NCBI GenBank assembly: GCA_903825645.1
Contig: CAIKBL010000051.1
Span: 278,742-342,741, forward strand
Direction of reading: 5' to 3'
DNA from: an uncultured Pseudomonadota bacterium
Lineage (GTDB): Bacteria; Pseudomonadota; Gammaproteobacteria; Ga0077536
DNA: 64,000 nucleotides
Shown: piece by piece, positions 9,107-17,661 of the stretch
Numbering within the stretch: position 1 is the stretch's first letter
Layout of the letters: each line of letters opens with the position of its first letter
The notes under the pieces: model-generated
Databases searched by the model: none
Told to the model about the DNA's origin: nothing
What the model saw: the letters and a program-made list of their open reading frames with translations, nothing else
Translations under genes and position numbers: made by a program

Positions 9107-10582
9107 TTAGCTCTCTAGGCTCGACCGTGTCGGTTGGTGGCATAGTGCCAAGCAGGTAATGTCATCGGATTGCGCGACACGCTCCGTGAAGACGTCCAGT
9201 GCAGCGAGCAGCCGCTGTATGCATTGCGCAGGCGCCTCGTAGGCTATTCCTTCGAGCGCCGACTTTACCCGGGCTGAGCCAAATTCTTCGAAATCGGGGT
9301 TCAAGGCTTCGGTGACGCCATCCGAAATAAACAACACAGTGTCTCCTGCCTGTAATTCAATCTCTGCCGACTTGTAAGATTGCCCGCTACGCACACCGAG
9401 TGCGCAACCCTTAGGCGCGTCCAGCCACTGCGCGGGCCCAAGGTTCGGTAGCAGTAGAGGCTGCACATGTCCGGCATTCACGAAGATCAGTCGTCCGCTC
9501 GCCGGTTGATAATGGCCATAGACCGCGGTAACGAACAACATGTCCGTGTTGCCCTCGTGTAGCAGGTTGTTGACGTCGACCATCAGAATCGCCGGGTCTT
9601 GCGTTGCCACAACCCGGTTAAACTGTAACGTCGTCGCGAATATCGTGCTTTTTGCAGACATGGCAAATAGCCCTGCGGGAATGCCTTTCCCGCAAACATC
9701 GGCGACGACCAAGCATGCCGCACCGTCCTGAACATGAAAGTGGTCATAGAAGTCGCCACCAACGTCCTGCGCGGGCCGCATCAATCCCTGCACCGCGTAG
9801 CCGTCCGTCGTTGGCCATGGGGCGGGCAAGAGTGACTGTTGGAGTTGCGCCGCGATGCGAATTTCGCGCTGCAGGCGAGCCAATGAGAGTGATTCGTGGT
9901 ACTGCGCGATGAAACCCTCGGTGCGATCACGATGTACGATGGCGCCACCAATGACGCTGAGCGCTATCACGGTCAAAATACCCGAAAATCCCATGAATTC
10001 TTCAATGAAATTCTGTGGCTCGGTCGTCTTAACCGCTGCGAGAGTGACAAAGGTGACCATCACCACGATGCCGGACAAGAATGCAAAAAGATTCACCGCA
10101 GCGCGTACACGCCAGTGAAGAATGTACACAAAATTGACTGTCATCAGCAGCGCGCTCAGGCGCAGGAAATTACCGCGATCGATCATGGTCACGGCAGCCA
10201 AAATCATTAGTGCGGAGATGAAACTGATGAGGTGCAGCGCGAGAAGACTTCCTGCCAGCGGGCTGCCTCCGGAGACGCGCGGAGATCTCAGCGCGAGGGC
10301 CGGCAGCGCACTCAAGACGAGGAGGACGTGACTTGCGCCGGCGAATACGTAGAGTAGCTGAACATTACTGGGCAGCGCGCTCCTTGTTTCGAATCGGTGT
10401 ATGTCGATAAACAGCAGAAACGGGAACAGAACAAGTGCTACCAACGCAATGTAGGGTGCCACCGATTCATTTGCGCGTTCTCCTCGTACCAAGAGCACAC
10501 GCCGCTCCTCTACGTCCCATCTTGCCAACTGGCGAGACTCATTAAGCCAGTCCGGAACAAAGCGGCCGAGTATCTTCAGCAC
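9107..10582 (-). CDS. Membrane-anchored SpoIIE/PP2C-type serine phosphatase
   Basis: 491 residues. The N-terminal half (about 43-215) has roughly six hydrophobic helices and no recognised extracytoplasmic domain; a short linker helix (225-250) joins it to a PP2C/SpoIIE catalytic domain. Metal-site motifs are complete: VGGDFYD (274-280), ADVCGKG (294-300), SDGVTEA (420-426) and SDDIT (472-476). Enzymes of this class dephosphorylate phosphoserine on STAS-domain anti-anti-sigma-type proteins. The start lies 13 nt after the stop of the permease-like gene and the STAS gene is just beyond, so all three are probably one transcript. It is the expected switch-on enzyme for the STAS partner; the target is inferred from context. 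Confidence 0.9.
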   Translation of the reverse strand: MLKILGRFVPDWLNESRQLARWDVEERRVLLVRGERANESVAPYIALVALVLFPFLLFIDIHRFETRSALPSNVQLLYVFAGASHVLLVLSALPALALRSPRVSGGSPLAGSLLALHLISFISALMILAAVTMIDRGNFLRLSALLMTVNFVYILHWRVRAAVNLFAFLSGIVVMVTFVTLAAVKTTEPQNFIEEFMGFSGILTVIALSVIGGAIVHRDRTEGFIAQYHESLSLARLQREIRIAAQLQQSLLPAPWPTTDGYAVQGLMRPAQDVGGDFYDHFHVQDGAACLVVADVCGKGIPAGLFAMSAKSTIFATTLQFNRVVATQDPAILMVDVNNLLHEGNTDMLFVTAVYGHYQPASGRLIFVNAGHVQPLLLPNLGPAQWLDAPKGCALGVRSGQSYKSAEIELQAGDTVLFISDGVTEALNPDFEEFGSARVKSALEGIAYEAPAQCIQRLLAALDVFTERVAQSDDITCLALCHQPTRSSLES

Positions 10583-10595
10583 TGGCGTCGCGGCA

Positions 10596-12302
10596 TCAGT
10601 TTTCCAGACGAAGAAGCACGTGACAGCGCTCCCCCACCGTCTTGATGCGCACCCGATCAGCGCGTTGGCTCAAGATCCAGCCGGCGAGCTTAGCGAGACC
10701 TGTGGGGTCGTGGAGTAGCGTTTCTCGGTCGGGACGTGTTTTGACCAGTTCTATCGCTGGCCCTTGATAAGAGACATCAATGTCCAGATTGTATTCGTCG
10801 AAAGCGACGTCGACGGTGATCTTCCCGACTGCCAGAACCGTGGTGATAGATTCCATCGCATGATGCAGCGACTCAGTCGCGGTCGCGATGGTCTCTTTTC
10901 GAGCCGCCACCGATTCACCAAAACTCAACAATCCGTCCCGAATCATGGCGTAGTTGTCTGCCTCCGCAACCAGCACCAGTTGCGTACGCCGTGTGTTACC
11001 GATCTGCATAAGGTAATTCAGCACAAGCGCGACAACAGCGCTGAACGAGACGGGCGAGTTCAGGATAGGTTTCAGTAAAGGCGGGGCGTTCGCATACAGG
11101 TCAGGCAGCAGGCCAGCGCTGAGCCCGAATGCTAGGGCGCAGCCAGCCATGAGGATTCGGCGCGTGTCCAACAGTCTTGACGTCAGTAACTGAATGCCAG
11201 CCAACATCATAAAGCAGCAGCAGTAAATAACCGCGGCTCCCATGGTCGAGGCTGGAAGTGCCGTAATTATCGCGGACAGTTTTGGCATGAACGAGCAGAG
11301 CATCATCAGAAAACCGAAACTGTAGGCGATGGTGCGGCTAGTAGCGCCACTGGCAACAGCCAGCCCGACATTGCTAGAGGAGCTGTTGTGGCTCACTGTG
11401 CCGAGTAGGCCAGCCATAACATTGATGACACCGAGCGCGGTGGCACCGCGACTCACAGATGCCATGTCCGTGCGCTTCCAGTCCGTGTCGTTGATCTTCT
11501 GGCACATGGTCAGATCGCCGACATTCTTGAGTGACACCGCTAGGCACGCGACCATGAAGGGCAAAAGTAAAGACCACTCAAATGCGTAGCTGCTGACGGT
11601 TCGATGGGGCAGGTTAAACCAAGGCTCGTTCGCGACCTGATGAAAAGCAGTCGGCGGTATAGCCCGCAGCGCGAAGGCAGTAGCAAGGCCGGCGATAATA
11701 CCGATGAGTATCGGGAACAGCTTGATCACACCACGGCCCCAGACGGTACAGGCCATCATGGCAGATAGGCTGATGATCCCGACGGCTATATTGCTCGCCT
11801 GATCGGCACCCGATGTCAGCGTACTCGGTTCAGCCAACAGTCTGTTAAATCCAACCGGAAGCACCGTAATGCCCACCATGGTCATAACAACCCCGATCAC
11901 CTCGGGCGGGAACAAGGGCCTGAGACGTGGCAGCAGGCGCGCCAGTGTGATTTCCATGGCGCCAGCGACCGCCGTCATACCGAACAGCGTGGGTAGACCG
12001 TACCCGCCCCCAGCAAGGAGGCTGGTAGAAAAGAAGGCTGGCGACCCGATGGGCGGGCACAGGAAGCCAGAGCCTAAGAATCCACGTCGGTTCGCTTGCA
12101 GTATGGCACCCAGCCCAGTCACCACCATCCCCATCCGCAGTATGTTTTGCATGTCCCCCTCCAACGGCGAAAATGCCGCCAACGAGGTGGCCATCATCAC
12201 CCAGCCTGCCGCAGCCGTCAGCACCTGTTGAAATCCCAATATGGCGAGCGTCGCAAGTGGCGGCGTATCGTCAACGCCATAGGTCAACGTCGTGGGTTTC
12301 AT
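10596..12302 (-). CDS. NCS2 (SLC23) permease-fold protein with C-terminal ATPase-like signalling tail
   Basis: 568 residues from the ATG at 12302, which follows the STAS stop by 4 nt (an upstream in-frame start at 12332 would overlap it). Residues 15-435 form a 12-14 helix NCS2/UraA-type permease with GFQQVL in helix 1 and the NAT-signature region SSNVGLAVASGATSR at 309-323. The two glutamates that bind substrate in UraA appear replaced: LKNVGD (K259) and SSNVG (S310). Residues 440-568 form an extra cytosolic domain resembling the HATPase/anti-sigma fold (FDEYNLDIDVSYQG, then GLAKLAGWILSQRADRVRI) but without clear N-box or G-box residues. Three adjacent cysteines (361-363) sit in a helix. Neighbours are a STAS protein and a SpoIIE phosphatase. 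Sensor rather than transporter is my inference. Confidence 0.85.
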   Translation of the reverse strand: MKPTTLTYGVDDTPPLATLAILGFQQVLTAAAGWVMMATSLAAFSPLEGDMQNILRMGMVVTGLGAILQANRRGFLGSGFLCPPIGSPAFFSTSLLAGGGYGLPTLFGMTAVAGAMEITLARLLPRLRPLFPPEVIGVVMTMVGITVLPVGFNRLLAEPSTLTSGADQASNIAVGIISLSAMMACTVWGRGVIKLFPILIGIIAGLATAFALRAIPPTAFHQVANEPWFNLPHRTVSSYAFEWSLLLPFMVACLAVSLKNVGDLTMCQKINDTDWKRTDMASVSRGATALGVINVMAGLLGTVSHNSSSSNVGLAVASGATSRTIAYSFGFLMMLCSFMPKLSAIITALPASTMGAAVIYCCCFMMLAGIQLLTSRLLDTRRILMAGCALAFGLSAGLLPDLYANAPPLLKPILNSPVSFSAVVALVLNYLMQIGNTRRTQLVLVAEADNYAMIRDGLLSFGESVAARKETIATATESLHHAMESITTVLAVGKITVDVAFDEYNLDIDVSYQGPAIELVKTRPDRETLLHDPTGLAKLAGWILSQRADRVRIKTVGERCHVLLRLEN

Positions 12303-12306
12303 GTCG

Positions 12307-12588
12307 TTATCCGAGATGCACGATATCGTCAAACCCGACAGTCAGAATCACTTCGCGGATGGCGGATCTGGCACCCGTCAACTGCAAGGTTCCACCTTTT
12401 TTTTCCGTGAGTTTGGCCGCCACCAGCAGAACCCGGAGCCCCGCGCTGCTGAGGAACTCAATCCCGGAAAAATCCAGTTCCAGAGACTGCGCGTCCCCCC
12501 CCAGCAGGCGCCGCATTTCCATTTCATGCTGTGTGGCAGTAGAAGCGTCAAACCGGCCGATAGGCTGGTACTTTGCGACGAGAGTCAT
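12307..12588 (-). CDS. STAS-domain protein (anti-anti-sigma factor type)
   Basis: A 93-residue single STAS domain from the ATG at 12588 (a GTG at 12615 would add nine residues; neither has a good ribosome site). The core strand and turn read LELDFSGIEFLSSAGLRVL; aligned with SpoIIAA/RsbV, S48 falls on the phosphorylated serine, although the preceding Asp is Ser and the following residue Ala. This is the likely substrate of the SpoIIE phosphatase encoded two genes downstream and the likely partner of the permease tail. First gene of the three-gene unit. Confidence 0.85.
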   Translation of the reverse strand: MTLVAKYQPIGRFDASTATQHEMEMRRLLGGDAQSLELDFSGIEFLSSAGLRVLLVAAKLTEKKGGTLQLTGARSAIREVILTVGFDDIVHLG

Positions 12589-13100
12589 AGGTATTTCGCT
12601 TGCGGGGGGTACCACCTATTAGACACTATTTATGTCGAAACGGGTGAGAACGTTCATCTCCCCAGAATTTCGACCGTGGTTGGCCGCGGAGTTTGGGGAT
12701 GTTTTGAGCGCGCGTGGCTGCGGGCCATGACGTCTTTCGTGATTACGCGAAAAACGCCAACAGATATACCATGCCTTACGGCAACACCGCGCCTGTCAAG
12801 ATGGCGATGCTGCGCTGCAATCAGCAGTCAACGATCATAGGTTAAAACGGTCGTCGATTTCGCCCAAATTCAAGGTTTGGCGGTGCAATCGGGACTGTCC
12901 CGTACTGTGCTTGCCGGGTAGCTCCCGCGGCAAGGCAACGGACCGTCCATTTCTCGCCAAAACCAAGATAAGAGACGCCGTGGACTATTCGATGCTCCGA
13001 GGAACCGATCTACTTCCGCGCGTCCGTCCGAAAGCTCGTCTATGTCTTGAATCGACACAAGCGACGCGGCAAACCGGTATTACTTCACCAACACTTGTCG
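12589..13100. other. Gene-free stretch upstream of the STAS operon
   Basis: About 510 nt between the STAS start and the mlaC-like stop, both on the minus strand. The longer plus-strand frames here are shadows with no recognisable protein. It must contain the promoter of the STAS-permease-phosphatase unit, but I see no convincing -35/-10 pair or known operator. Confidence 0.4.
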
Positions 13101-13709
13101 CTACTCTGTCGGCGGCTCTGCGTACTGGTGGATGCGCCCTTCTAGTTCGTTGAGCAGCCCCCCCATACCTTGCGCCTTCAAGATTGCATCAAAAGTATCT
13201 CGATAGTTGTCGACGATACTGATGCCTTTGATGACAACGTCATAAACGACCCACTCACCAGCATCATTCCTGAGTTTGTAATTGACGGGAATGCGGTGAC
13301 CATCAGCGAGAATCTGCGTCTCTACCAGTGCCTTGTTGCCCTTAATCTGCTCTGGACCATATTCCACGCGTTGATCCGTGTATGCCTCAAGGCTTGACCT
13401 ATATCGATCTTCGACATATTGCGAGAAGAAATCGACAAATTGGTGTTTTTCAGCCCTTGTTGCGGAGTGCCATTTAGTCGCCAGTACGGTTTGCGTCATG
13501 CTTCTAAAATCGAAACGCGCATCGACGATCCGGCCTATCTGCGACCATATCTGTTCTTTTGTCAGGTGTTTTTTTTGCAAAATATGGATGATGGCGTCGA
13601 CGTTTTCTCGCACCATTTGTTCCGGTCCTATTTGGGTCGCTGAAACAGTTAGCACGGGCATTGTCAGCATCAGAGTGAGCGTAACCGACCGGGCAAGGTG
13701 CCTAAACAT
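13101..13709 (-). CDS. MlaC/Tgt2-family periplasmic phospholipid-binding protein
   Basis: 202 residues with a signal peptide (SVTLTLMLTMPVLTVSA). The family pattern is clear: ILQKKHLTKEQIWSQIGRIVDARFDFRSM, then FSQYVEDRYRSSLEAY and WVVYDVVIKGISIVDNYRDTFDAIL, typical of MlaC, which shuttles phospholipids between the outer-membrane MlaA complex and the inner-membrane MlaFEDB transporter. No other mla genes are present here. The ATG at 13709 is preferred over one at 13724 because a GGGGTGG ribosome site lies about 3-9 nt before it; it overlaps the ileS stop (ATGTTTAG). An isolated MlaC-like protein might serve another MCE-type system. Confidence 0.88.
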   Translation of the reverse strand: MFRHLARSVTLTLMLTMPVLTVSATQIGPEQMVRENVDAIIHILQKKHLTKEQIWSQIGRIVDARFDFRSMTQTVLATKWHSATRAEKHQFVDFFSQYVEDRYRSSLEAYTDQRVEYGPEQIKGNKALVETQILADGHRIPVNYKLRNDAGEWVVYDVVIKGISIVDNYRDTFDAILKAQGMGGLLNELEGRIHQYAEPPTE

Positions 13710-16700
13710 TAACCACCCCAGCATCTTTTTGGAGCGTGGCGCCCGAACGAGTCAAGCCGATTATCACTTCACCTTCGCCTATCTCAAAAGTTTCTACTGT
13801 TTCACCCTGTGCCGAGACACTAAACAGCAAGTACGCTCCCAAAACCTCGCTCAACACATACTGCCGGTGGCTTTCGACAGCGTCCTGAAAATCAGGACTT
13901 CCGGTAATTTCAAGGGATATCCGCTCTGTTAGTTCCAGATCGAGCCCCTTTCGCATCTGCTGAATACGATTAACCAACTCCCGGGCATAACCTTGCTTTT
14001 TAAGCGCCGGAGTGATCTCGACGTCAAGTGCCACGGTGATTCGGTCTTGCTGCGCGACAGACCAGCCGCCAACCTCTTCGCTAACGATTTCAACATCATC
14101 CAAGGACAACGAGATAACGTCGCCCTCGATTTCTATCGAACACGAGCCGGTCCGGAGAAGCACATCGATTTCGTCTACCCCGAAGGTCGCTATCCTACTG
14201 GCCGCAGCCTTCATTTTTTTTCCGAGTTTGGGACCAAGGGTCTTGAAGTTTGCCTTGGCCGATCGTGAAACCACACTGGCTGCATCTTCGATGAATTCGA
14301 TTGCCCTGATATTTACCTCATCCAAGATAATCTCGCTTACCGCTTCGACTCGCTCGCGTTGTACCCCGCTCACACCAGTGACCAATAAGATTCGGCTCAA
14401 CGGTTGACGAACGTTGATTCGTGCCTTATTCCGGAGCAGAAGAACTAACGACACGACCGTACGGGCAATGTCCATTCTTGCTTCAAGCTCAGCATCGATC
14501 ACTGAAGCATCGTACTCTGGGAAGTCCGCCATGTGCACAGAGGGTACTTGGTTGAGACCCGTTCCTGCATTGAGCGCACGAAATAACCACTCGCCAAAGA
14601 AAGGAGCTAGTGGACTCATCATGCGGGAGATCGCCTCCAGGCATTCGTAAGTAGTCTGGTAGGCACACAGCTTGTCGTGTGAATCCGGTTCGTTGCCGTG
14701 TACCTCAGCCGACTTTTTTGCCGCCCAGAAACGAGGCCGCGAACGGCGGATATACCAGTTCGACAATTGATCGAGAAAATCTTCTATCGCGCGGGCGGCG
14801 CGGGTTGCGTCGTATTCTGCATAGGCCGTATCCGCAAGCGCCACCGTAGAGTGCAATCGGCTCAGGATCCAGCGATCTAGCTCCGTTCTATCACGGGCGT
14901 TGACGGCGGGTTCGGAAAAATTGAAGCCATCGATGTTGGCGTAACTTGCCAGGAAACGGTAGCAATTCTCTAGCGTACTGAAAAATTTATTCCGTGTTTC
15001 GGACAATCCCCGAAGGGAAAATTTCATATTGTCCCAAGGGGGCGAATTAGCCATCAAATACCAACGAACCACGTCAGCACCGTGCTCGCCCACCGTTTTG
15101 AAGGGATCAATCGTGTTGCCCTTCGACTTGGACATCTTTTCGCCCTTCTCGTCCAAGATGAGTCCATTTACAACCACATTACGGAATGCCACGCTATCCA
15201 TCGTCAAGGTGGCGATCGCATGGAGCGTGTAGAACCACCCGCGCGTCTGGTCAACACCCTCACAGATAAAATCTGCAGGAAAGTTTTTTTCAAAAATTTC
15301 TTTATTTTCGAACGGATAATGCCATTGTGCGAACGGCATCGCGCCAGAATCGAACCAAACGTCCAGCACATCCGATACCCGTCTCATCGTGCCACCATCG
15401 GGCGCCGGCCAGACCAACGCGTCGACAAAGGGTCTGTGAAGATCGAGGGCGTCGCCTACGGGCAAGTTAGTGCCGCATTTTTCGCGCAATTCTGCGACCG
15501 AACCTATCACTTCAAAATAATCAGAGCCGGGTCGATCTGAGATCCAGATGGGAAGTGGGGTCCCCCAAAACCGTTTGCGGCTAAGGGCCCAGTCAACATT
15601 ATTCTCGAGCCAATTGCCAAATCGACCGTCCCGAATGGCAGGTGGTTGCCAATTGATGGTTTTGTTGAGCGCGACAAGCTTTTCCTTAACCTGCGTGGTC
15701 CGAATGAACCAACTTTCGACGGGGTAGCTCATCAGTGGCGTGCCCTTGCGCCAATCATGGGGGTAATTATGGAGATAAGAATCCTGCCGATAAAGCAACC
15801 CGCGGTTCGTCAGATCTCTATTGACTACCCGATTCGCGTCCTTAAACCAGAGCCCGGCGACCAGCGGTGCCTCGGCTAGGAACTTCCCGTCCGGGCCGAT
15901 AGGATTGAGCAATGGTAGCCCCTCGCGCTGCCCCACTTCGTAGTCCTCTGCGCCAAATGCGGGAGCGATATGGACGATTCCGGTGCCATCGCCGATCGTC
16001 ACATAGTCTGCCGTCACCACACGCCATGGACTCCCTTCTGAAGGCGTATTAGAAAGTTCGTAAAGTGGTTTATACCGTGTGCCGATCAGCGTCCGACCTG
16101 AAAAACGATCGAGCACCTGATATTCGCACCGTAAACATTCAAGCCGCGCCTCCGCTAGAACGAGCTCTTCTGCATCGCCATCCTGTTCGATCCGAACTCG
16201 GACATAGACGATGTCTGGACCGACAGCGAGTGCCACATTTGAAATCAAGGTCCATGGTGTCGTGGTCCACGCCAACAGGCTCGCGTTGCTTCCATCCTCG
16301 AGGCGAAAGCGAACGTACGCACTCGGATCCGTGATTTCTTTATAACCGAGACTCACTTCGTGCGAGGAAAGTACCGTACCAGTTCCTGGACTGTACCAGG
16401 CAATTTTGTACCCCTTGTACAGCAGCCCCCGCTCATAAATGCGTTTGATCAGCCACCAGACCGATTCAATATAGTCGGTATGATAGGTTACATAAGGATC
16501 TTCCAGATCAACCCAGTACCCCATTTTCCGGGTTAGTGAATTCCACTCCGTCGTATAGCGATTAACACTATTTCGGCAGGCCTCATTGAACGCGGCGATA
16601 CCGAATTTTTCGACTTGTTCCCGACCGTCAAGTCCAAGTTCTTTCTCAACTTCTATCTCGACGGGGAGTCCGTGCGTATCCCAACCGGCCTTGCGTGCCA

Positions 16701-16941
16701 CGCTGAAGCCCTTCAGGGTTTTGTAACGACAAAACAGATCTTTGATGGTCCGACTCAGGACGTGGTGAATACCCGGCCGACCATTCGCCGTCGGCGGGCC
16801 TTCATAAAACGTGAATATCGGTCCCTCACGCCGGTGTTCAAGGCAACGCTCGAAAATGCCTTCACGCTCCCAAAACGCGAGGATTTCCTGCTCGAGGACC
16901 GGCTGGGTAAGATTCTTAATTTCAGGAAAAGACTTCGTCAT
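13702..16941 (-). CDS. ileS: Isoleucyl-tRNA synthetase, type 2 (IleRS2)
   Basis: 1079 residues, about 140 longer than the E. coli enzyme, as in the eukaryote-like IleRS2 group. It charges tRNA-Ile in the cytosol. The class I signature 1 reads GIHH at 57-60 instead of HXGH, while KMSKS is intact near residue 601; the editing domain (CP1) lies between, with TTPWTLISN. The C-terminal region is of the IleRS2 kind rather than the zinc-binding tail of IleRS1. An in-frame TTG at 16950 is an alternative start. A TATACT hexamer lies at 16974-16979, a possible -10. The gene is not in the ribF-ileS-lspA context usual for gammaproteobacteria. Confidence 0.96.
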   Translation of the reverse strand: MTKSFPEIKNLTQPVLEQEILAFWEREGIFERCLEHRREGPIFTFYEGPPTANGRPGIHHVLSRTIKDLFCRYKTLKGFSVARKAGWDTHGLPVEIEVEKELGLDGREQVEKFGIAAFNEACRNSVNRYTTEWNSLTRKMGYWVDLEDPYVTYHTDYIESVWWLIKRIYERGLLYKGYKIAWYSPGTGTVLSSHEVSLGYKEITDPSAYVRFRLEDGSNASLLAWTTTPWTLISNVALAVGPDIVYVRVRIEQDGDAEELVLAEARLECLRCEYQVLDRFSGRTLIGTRYKPLYELSNTPSEGSPWRVVTADYVTIGDGTGIVHIAPAFGAEDYEVGQREGLPLLNPIGPDGKFLAEAPLVAGLWFKDANRVVNRDLTNRGLLYRQDSYLHNYPHDWRKGTPLMSYPVESWFIRTTQVKEKLVALNKTINWQPPAIRDGRFGNWLENNVDWALSRKRFWGTPLPIWISDRPGSDYFEVIGSVAELREKCGTNLPVGDALDLHRPFVDALVWPAPDGGTMRRVSDVLDVWFDSGAMPFAQWHYPFENKEIFEKNFPADFICEGVDQTRGWFYTLHAIATLTMDSVAFRNVVVNGLILDEKGEKMSKSKGNTIDPFKTVGEHGADVVRWYLMANSPPWDNMKFSLRGLSETRNKFFSTLENCYRFLASYANIDGFNFSEPAVNARDRTELDRWILSRLHSTVALADTAYAEYDATRAARAIEDFLDQLSNWYIRRSRPRFWAAKKSAEVHGNEPDSHDKLCAYQTTYECLEAISRMMSPLAPFFGEWLFRALNAGTGLNQVPSVHMADFPEYDASVIDAELEARMDIARTVVSLVLLLRNKARINVRQPLSRILLVTGVSGVQRERVEAVSEIILDEVNIRAIEFIEDAASVVSRSAKANFKTLGPKLGKKMKAAASRIATFGVDEIDVLLRTGSCSIEIEGDVISLSLDDVEIVSEEVGGWSVAQQDRITVALDVEITPALKKQGYARELVNRIQQMRKGLDLELTERISLEITGSPDFQDAVESHRQYVLSEVLGAYLLFSVSAQGETVETFEIGEGEVIIGLTRSGATLQKDAGVVNV

Positions 16942-17140
16942 CGCGCTCAAAAAACCATAGAGGAGAGTACGCAGTATAGCCTATGCTCTTGCCCTCAGGA
17001 GACGTTCCACATGCGTTTAAGGAGGGGCTGTTACTCGCCGCGCGCCCTACCACCCGTTTGACACGGCGGGCCCGATCGGTCACTCAACGGGGAAATCAAA
17101 AGCACCGAGAATTGGGCGCGTCCGTGATTGGGCGCGCTGT

Positions 17141-17159
17141 CTCCGGTCGGCTTCCGGAG
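17141..17159 (-). terminator. Stem-loop just after sufE (no U-tract)
   Basis: Perfect 6-bp inverted repeat (CTCCGG / CCGGAG, 7-nt loop) two bases after the sufE stop. It could stabilise the message end or slow transcription before ileS, but the lack of a T-run argues against a strong intrinsic terminator. Confidence 0.35.
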
Positions 17160-17161
17160 TC

Positions 17162-17647
17162 TTACTCGCGCGCGGGAGGTGGCGAGAGCGTACGCCCCGC
17201 CAACGCCTCGACCGCCGTCTGCCGGATCTGCTGCACCATGGCCGACAGCCCATTGCTACGGGTCGGGGACAGGTGATCTTCGAGCTGAATGCGTTTAATG
17301 AAATCCGGAGGCGTCGCGACGATATCTGCCGGTCGTCGATCGGAATAAACCTTAACCAACAAGGCGACGAGTCCCGCGACTATCGCAGAATCACTGGTCG
17401 CATGAATCTTCATTCGGCCCTCTTCCATCTCCGTGACGATCCAGACCTGTGACTGGCAGCCCTTCAACCGATATTTTTCATTCTTCCAGCTTTCCGGGAA
17501 CGGCGACGCCTGGCGCCCCAAGTCGATGATGTATTGATAGCGGTCTGTCCAGTCATCGAGGATCCCAAAGATCTCAACGATTTCTTCCTGGGCCACTAGA
17601 AGTTCTGCGGCAGGCGTTAGTTTTATAGGGTTCGAATCAGCATTCAT
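17162..17647 (-). CDS. sufE: SufE-family sulfur acceptor protein
   Basis: 161 residues from the ATG at 17647 (the frame is open 10 codons further, into cysS). SufE accepts persulfide sulfur from a SufS-type cysteine desulfurase for Fe-S cluster assembly. The acceptor motif LKGCQSQVW is present with C64, preceded by the family helix (YIIDLGRQASPFPESWKNE). It starts 14 nt after the cysS stop, suggesting co-transcription. There is no sufS, sufBCD or csdA gene in the window, so its partner enzyme is elsewhere. CsdE is an alternative name within the same family. Confidence 0.92.
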   Translation of the reverse strand: MNADSNPIKLTPAAELLVAQEEIVEIFGILDDWTDRYQYIIDLGRQASPFPESWKNEKYRLKGCQSQVWIVTEMEEGRMKIHATSDSAIVAGLVALLVKVYSDRRPADIVATPPDFIKRIQLEDHLSPTRSNGLSAMVQQIRQTAVEALAGRTLSPPPARE

Positions 17648-17661
17648 GAGAAATACGGCCT

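Noticed and set aside
12292..12840. 182-codon plus-strand frame over the STAS start region
   Set aside because: Overlaps the STAS gene on the other strand and shows no conserved features.
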